Below, piece by piece: positions 6,043-9,008 of a DNA stretch of 9,008 nt. Origin of the DNA: Bacillota bacterium (GTDB taxonomy: Bacteria > Bacillota > Clostridia > DSM-8532); contig JAEWSN010000204.1 of the NCBI GenBank assembly GCA_023459915.1, positions 1-9,008 on the forward strand. The letters run 5' to 3'. Both the position numbers and the translations under genes were made by a program. The stretch's first letter is position 1. Every line of letters begins with the position of its first letter. The notes under the pieces were generated by a model. That model saw only the letters and a list, made by a program, of their open reading frames with translations. It was not told the origin of the DNA and ran no database searches.

Positions 6043-6804
6043 TCATCCTCCCCTTCTCACCAACTCCACGGTGAACTGGTTGCGATCGCCGCGGTACCGG
6101 GCCACGGAATACTCTATCGGGGTGTCATCCCCCAGGCGGGCCACCGAGCGGACCAGGCAGATGGGCTCTCCCGCCTTGATGGACAGCAGCCTGGCCTCCT
6201 GCGGTTTGGCCGCCACCGCCTCGATTTTGCGAACCGCGCGTTCCACCCGGCATCCGTAACGCGCCTCAAGAATCCCGTACAGGGATTGCGTCGTGAAATC
6301 CACCTCCGTCAGCCCGGGGAGCCGGGCGTCCGGCAACCAGGTTTCCAGAAAAACCACCGGCTCGCCGTCCGCCAGCCGCAGCCTGGACAATTGGAACAGG
6401 GGCTGGTCGTCGGCAAGTCCCAACTGCCTGTTGATGTCCGGTCTCCCGGACACGCGCCCGGCGGACAGCACCCGGGTGCCCGGTTCGAACCCCTTCTGCC
6501 GCATTTCCTGGTTGAAGCTGTCCAGTTTTTGAAAGAACCCCTCATCAATCTTGGGACGGCACACAAATGTCCCGCGGCCCTTTTCCCGGGTGAGATATCC
6601 GGCGTTCACCAAATCGTCCAGTGCCTGACGCACCGTCGAGCGGCTGATGCCCAGCGTTTTGACAAAGTCCATCTCTGTGGGCAGGCATTCGCGCTGGGCC
6701 AGCCCGCCGGTTCGGATGCGCTCCAGCAGGTACTGTGCCAGCTGGTAATACAGCGGCACGGGCACATCCTTGTCCAAATGGATGTCTCCAAGGTGCAGCG
6801 GCAT
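6043..6804 (-). CDS. GntR-family (HutC subfamily, UTRA domain) transcriptional regulator
   Basis: Predicted 253-residue DNA-binding regulator. The N-terminal winged helix-turn-helix begins at VPLYYQLAQYLLERI (16-30) and continues through LPTEMDFVKTLGISRSTVRQ (41-60), ALDDLVNAGYL (61-71) and the wing TREKGRGTFV (72-81). The remaining ~165 residues look like a UTRA effector domain, with RLRLADGEPVVFLETWLPD (141-159) and IEYSVARYRGDRNQF (230-244) as its characteristic strands. Members of this subfamily usually repress sugar or amino-acid catabolic operons and release DNA when they bind a pathway metabolite, often a phosphorylated sugar. It sits inside the operon, one nt after the kinase stop, so autoregulation is likely. 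The palindrome at 8870-8881 is the best candidate operator. The effector is unknown. Confidence 0.93.
   Translation of the reverse strand: MPLHLGDIHLDKDVPVPLYYQLAQYLLERIRTGGLAQRECLPTEMDFVKTLGISRSTVRQALDDLVNAGYLTREKGRGTFVCRPKIDEGFFQKLDSFNQEMRQKGFEPGTRVLSAGRVSGRPDINRQLGLADDQPLFQLSRLRLADGEPVVFLETWLPDARLPGLTEVDFTTQSLYGILEARYGCRVERAVRKIEAVAAKPQEARLLSIKAGEPICLVRSVARLGDDTPIEYSVARYRGDRNQFTVELVRRGG
6047..6053 (-). promoter_or_regulatory. ribosome binding site of the medium-chain dehydrogenase
   Basis: GGGGAGG lies 6 nt before the ATG at 6040 and directly abuts another ATG at 6046, which forms an ATGA overlap with the GntR stop. Spacing favours 6040, whereas the ATGA pattern seen at two other junctions favours 6046. 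The difference is two residues. Confidence 0.5.
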
Positions 6805-6805
6805 G

Positions 6806-7792
6806 TCACGTGCCCCTTTCGGTGAGGAACTGCGCCACCTGTGCGCTGTTTGGCAGCGAGGGAATGGCACCCAGCTTCATGGTGGCGATGGAACCCGCCG
6901 CATTCGCAAAGGTCAGCACCCGCACAAAGGTGTCATCCGCCACCAGGGCATCCGAATCCCCTTTTTGAATTCTGTCGGCAAGCCCCACCAGGGTTGCGGC
7001 CACAAAGGCATCGCCCGCGCCGGTGGTCTCCACCACGGTCACATCCGAAAATGTCGGCAGATACCCGGAGCGGGTGCCGTCGCTGTAGTAGCAGCCCTTC
7101 GGGCCCAGCGTCACCACGACAAGCCGGGGTCCCATGCCCAGGATGGCGTCCGCGCACGCTTCGGGGGTATCCACCCCGAGGATTTCCCCATACTCCTCCT
7201 CGCTGATTTTCACCACATCGGCCAGCGGGAAGCCGCCCAGAATTTCCTTCCGGGCGGTCGCCAAATCCGGCCACAGGCTCAGCCGCAGGTTGGGATCGTA
7301 GGAAACCAGCAACCCATTGGCCTTTGCCAGTTCGATGGCCCGCAGGGTGGCGCTTTTCGCGGGCTCGCAGCCCAGGCTGATGGACCCGAAATGGAAGAAG
7401 GTGGCGCCGGCAAAATACGCCGCGTCCAATTCATCCGGACGCAGCAGCATGTCCGCGCCGGGGTTTCGATAAAACATGCAGTCCCGGACGCCGTCGCTCT
7501 TCTGGGCCACAAAGGACAGCGTGGTCCGCGCGTCGGGGTCCGCGACAAGATACTGCGTGTCGATGGCGAGCTCGGCCAGCACACCGGTCAGGAACGCACC
7601 AAACGGGTCGTCCCCCACCTTGCCGATGAATCCCGCGCGCATGCCCAGTTTCGAGACGCCCGCCGCCACATTGGCCGGCGCGCCGCCCGGCGCCTTGGTG
7701 AATCCGCTGCTCCGGGCCAGGGACACATCCCGATCCAGCGAAACAAAATCGATCAGCAGCTCGCCCAGACAAATGACATCCAGCTTTTCCAT
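6806..7792 (-). CDS. PfkB-family carbohydrate kinase, fructokinase type
   Basis: This 328-residue ribokinase-fold enzyme transfers phosphate from ATP to a sugar hydroxyl. The N-terminal CLGELLIDFVS (8-18), the first PfkB signature GGAPANVAAGVSKLG (36-50), DPNLRLSLWP (166-175) and the second signature ETTGAGDAF (255-263, catalytic base Asp261) are the pattern of bacterial fructokinases. The closely related 2-keto-3-deoxygluconate kinases share the fold, and in a uronate cluster that alternative must be kept open. The start at 7792 is backed by GGGAGGAG five nt upstream. The gene lies 21 nt after the hydrolase and one nt before the GntR gene, so all three are surely co-transcribed. If it acts on fructose, its product fructose-6-phosphate is also the substrate of the cupin isomerase downstream. 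Family is certain, substrate is not. Confidence 0.9.
   Translation of the reverse strand: MEKLDVICLGELLIDFVSLDRDVSLARSSGFTKAPGGAPANVAAGVSKLGMRAGFIGKVGDDPFGAFLTGVLAELAIDTQYLVADPDARTTLSFVAQKSDGVRDCMFYRNPGADMLLRPDELDAAYFAGATFFHFGSISLGCEPAKSATLRAIELAKANGLLVSYDPNLRLSLWPDLATARKEILGGFPLADVVKISEEEYGEILGVDTPEACADAILGMGPRLVVVTLGPKGCYYSDGTRSGYLPTFSDVTVVETTGAGDAFVAATLVGLADRIQKGDSDALVADDTFVRVLTFANAAGSIATMKLGAIPSLPNSAQVAQFLTERGT
6813..6819 (-). promoter_or_regulatory. ribosome binding site fixing the GntR start
   Basis: AAAGGGG lies 8 nt before the ATG at 6804, inside the end of the kinase gene. It favours 6804 over an in-frame ATG at 6870, which would overlap the kinase by 65 nt and add 22 residues unlike any GntR amino terminus. 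Confidence 0.6.
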
Positions 7793-7813
7793 TGTATCTC
7801 CTCCCTGTGCGGA

Positions 7814-8770
7814 CTACGACACGAACGGGGCCACCGCGGCTTCCATCATGATGGTGAACGCCTGCGCCTCCGTGGACGTGCCGGACCTGTCAAAGAATGG
7901 CGAGCCGCAGGCTCCCTGGAGGATGCCCCATTCATCGATTTTTGCGATGGCCGCTTCCCGCATGACATGCGCGTCCGACAGCCATTTCGAATCCAGCCAT
8001 CCCTCATGGACACCGGTATAGATGGCAAAGGCCAGCATCTGCCCCAGATTGCTCTCCACAAAGGTATCCGGGTCGTCAATGACATCATGGAACAGCCCGT
8101 CCGGCCGGCGATGCGCCATGCATCCGGTCAGCAGGGCCTCCAGCCATTGGATGAGCTCCCGTTTCTGTTCCGCCATCGACGGGGGCAGCTGCCCAATCAC
8201 CTCGGCAAGCCCGGCCGCGGTCCAGCCATTGCCGCCACCCCAGAATTTCTTCCGGATCCAGGCTTTGCTCCCGTCGTCATAGATGTGGTACAGCATGCCG
8301 GCTTCCTCGTCCCACAGCTGTTTTCTGGCACCACGGAATTGCCGGACCGCCTCCTCGAACTCGCCAAGCGCGGCGAAGGCGGGCGGCGCCATGTAGGTGC
8401 AATCCGACCAGAACTGGGGTTGATCGATGACATGGTACAGCGTGCCTTCCCCATCCCGCGGCGCATTCTCATAGGCGTAGCGTTTCACGTTTTCCACGGC
8501 GGTCGCCAGCTTGGGATCTCCGGTCTCACGGGCCGCATACACCAGCAGCGGTGTGTGCGCGATGGCGTCGGTGCTGGCCGTGCACGCCTCCACCATGCCG
8601 GGTCTGCCGTCCGGGCGTTGCCGCAGCGCGGAATCCTTCGCAAAGAGGATGGCCAGGTCGCGTTTCCCGGCATGGATGAGCGCGCGGCCGCCCACCGCGT
8701 GTTCCCAGCATTGCCGCTGCATGCAGAGCATGGCCGTGATCGCCTTGTTGATCCGTTCGGTTCGTGTCAT
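7814..8770 (-). CDS. GH88/GH105-family unsaturated uronyl hydrolase (YteR-like)
   Basis: Predicted 318-residue (alpha/alpha)6-barrel hydrolase. GH105 and GH88 enzymes hydrate the double bond of a 4,5-unsaturated uronic acid at the non-reducing end of oligosaccharides made by polysaccharide lyases, which releases the uronate as 4-deoxy-5-keto-uronate. Visible family marks are MLCMQRQCWEHAVGG near residues 14-28, the WSDCTYMAPP block (residues 121-130, with Asp123 in the position of the catalytic acid of YteR) and WGGGNGWTAAGLAEVI (177-192). The length suits the single-domain family. No signal peptide or membrane segment is seen, so it is cytosolic and would act on imported oligosaccharides. 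It is the first gene after the 160-nt leader and lies 21 nt before the kinase gene. Whether the substrate is a rhamnogalacturonan, glycosaminoglycan-type or other glycoside cannot be told from the sequence. Confidence 0.88.
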   Translation of the reverse strand: MTRTERINKAITAMLCMQRQCWEHAVGGRALIHAGKRDLAILFAKDSALRQRPDGRPGMVEACTASTDAIAHTPLLVYAARETGDPKLATAVENVKRYAYENAPRDGEGTLYHVIDQPQFWSDCTYMAPPAFAALGEFEEAVRQFRGARKQLWDEEAGMLYHIYDDGSKAWIRKKFWGGGNGWTAAGLAEVIGQLPPSMAEQKRELIQWLEALLTGCMAHRRPDGLFHDVIDDPDTFVESNLGQMLAFAIYTGVHEGWLDSKWLSDAHVMREAAIAKIDEWGILQGACGSPFFDRSGTSTEAQAFTIMMEAAVAPFVS

Positions 8771-8776
8771 GCTTCC

Positions 8777-8781
8777 CCTCC
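8777..8781 (-). promoter_or_regulatory. ribosome binding site fixing the GH105 start
   Basis: GGAGG on the sense strand lies 6 nt before the ATG at 8770. An in-frame ATG further upstream (8821) has no comparable site and would add 17 residues with no family resemblance, so 8770 is preferred. Confidence 0.75.
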
Positions 8782-8790
8782 GTGTCGCCG

Positions 8791-8809
8791 GTTCCGCCAC
8801 AAGCGGAAC
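8791..8809 (-). other. 7-bp hairpin in the GH105 leader
   Basis: GTTCCGC (8791-8797) and GCGGAAC (8803-8809) pair perfectly around a 5-nt loop. The hairpin would form in the mRNA leader, ending 9 nt before the GGAGG ribosome binding site. There is no T-run after it on either strand, so it is not a standard terminator. It could be an mRNA-stabilising stem or an operator-type inverted repeat. Confidence 0.35.
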
Positions 8810-8869
8810 ACGCTTTCCCAATGTGTGAATGGCTGCGTCTATGGATTGGACCCCCCGTTATTTGTCGGA

Positions 8870-8881
8870 ATGTCCGGACAT
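8870..8881. promoter_or_regulatory. 12-bp palindrome ATGTCCGGACAT, candidate GntR operator
   Basis: The palindrome is perfect over 12 bp, and beyond one mismatch the outer CGG/TCG bases partly extend the symmetry. It lies about 90 nt upstream of the GH105 start, in the only long gap before the operon that encodes a GntR/HutC regulator. Dimeric GntR-family regulators bind short palindromes of this size. Assignment to this regulator is inference from position only. Confidence 0.3.
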
Positions 8882-8930
8882 ATCGTATCGCAGTTCAACA
8901 CGTTTGGAAAGGGGGAAAAGCCATTCCGGA

Positions 8931-9008
8931 TCAGATTCTTCCGACGTAGCTGTGGGTGATCATCGGCACTTCAAGCCATCCGTTGTCCGCATGGGTGTGG
9001 AACACCTG
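8931..9008 (-). CDS. C-terminal 25 residues of an unidentified protein (partial)
   Basis: Reading leftward from the right edge, one minus-strand frame is open for 25 codons and ends at TGA (8933-8931); the other two minus frames hit stops within 16 codons. The tail contains HTHADNGW and ends THSYVGRI. I do not recognise the family from so short a piece, and the amino-terminal bulk lies outside the window. It has the same orientation as the cluster and sits 160 nt ahead of the GH105 gene, so it may belong to the same regulon or end a preceding transcript. There is no clear hairpin plus T-run terminator after the stop. Confidence is moderate that it is coding and nil on function. Confidence 0.55.
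   Translation of the reverse strand, partial: QVFHTHADNGWLEVPMITHSYVGRI

Larger units (their letters stand above)
8771..8930 (-). promoter_or_regulatory. 160-nt leader/promoter region ahead of the GH105 gene
   Basis: This is the longest gap between two genes in the cluster, so it is the likeliest place for a promoter. It holds a perfect 12-bp palindrome ATGTCCGGACAT (8870-8881), a TATCG direct repeat next to it (8881-8890), an ATTCACA heptamer on the sense strand (8830-8824) and a 7-bp hairpin (8791-8809). A TTGAAC element (8898-8893) resembles a -35 box, but no good -10 box follows at 16-18 nt, so I do not call a specific promoter. The palindrome is a candidate site for the GntR-family protein encoded downstream. 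Confidence 0.4.

Noticed and set aside
3782..6259. Very long plus-strand open frame (825 codons) antisense to four genes
   Set aside because: It crosses several minus-strand genes that all carry family motifs, its own translation is rich in His, Arg, Gln and Pro with no recognisable domain, and such mirror frames are expected in GC-rich coding DNA.
6806..7792. Calling the PfkB gene 2-keto-3-deoxygluconate kinase because of the uronate context
   Set aside because: The N-terminal GELLIDFVS, GGAPANVA and DPNLRLSLWP pattern is closer to fructokinases; context alone is not enough, so only the alternative is noted.
8869..8898. TTGAAC plus GACATT as a sigma-70 promoter
   Set aside because: The -10 match is only three of six with an 18-nt spacer; too weak to call.
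6770..8959. Plus-strand open frame of 729 codons
   Set aside because: It is antisense to the GH105, PfkB and GntR genes and shows the same low-complexity mirror composition, so it is not a gene.
1..9008. tRNA, rRNA, CRISPR array, insertion sequence or prophage
   Set aside because: No tRNA-like cloverleaf, regularly spaced long repeats, transposase or integrase motifs, or phage genes were seen on either strand.

Overview
The window is one co-directional catabolic gene cluster, read entirely on the minus strand (transcription runs from high to low coordinates). By eye it is GC-rich (roughly 60%), gene-dense, with strong AGGAGG-type ribosome binding sites and several ATGA stop/start overlaps. 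This style, together with a GntR/UTRA regulator, a cupin-type glucose-6-phosphate isomerase and a cytosolic GH105 hydrolase, fits a GC-rich anaerobic Bacillota (Clostridia-like) genome. That assignment is only an inference; nothing in the window is taxonomically decisive.

Layout in transcription order. The last 25 codons of an unidentified gene enter from the right edge (9008-8931). A 160-nt gap follows, holding a perfect 12-bp palindrome and a hairpin. Then come: a GH88/GH105-type unsaturated uronyl hydrolase (8770-7814); a PfkB-family kinase of fructokinase type (7792-6806); a GntR/HutC regulator (6804-6043); a zinc-type medium-chain dehydrogenase (6040-4988); an SMP-30/gluconolactonase-like beta-propeller (4945-3953); a phosphotriesterase-family metallohydrolase (3956-2835); a divergent shikimate-dehydrogenase-fold oxidoreductase (2739-1798); a cupin glucose-6-phosphate isomerase (1788-1189); and a D-2-hydroxyacid dehydrogenase (1192-221). 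The final ~220 bases hold an inverted repeat, a nonamer phased every 33 nt, and a cysteine-rich open frame that runs off the left edge.

How the genes may work together (inference). The hydrolase would cut an imported, lyase-generated oligosaccharide and release an unsaturated uronic acid and/or a neutral sugar. The rest of the operon has three oxidoreductases, two candidate lactonases, one aldose/ketose isomerase and one sugar kinase, but none of the usual kduI/kduD pair within the window. A dehydrogenase-to-lactone-to-acid route, with a kinase/isomerase branch meeting at fructose-6-phosphate, is the simplest reading. The actual substrate is unknown, and no transporter or aldolase is visible here.
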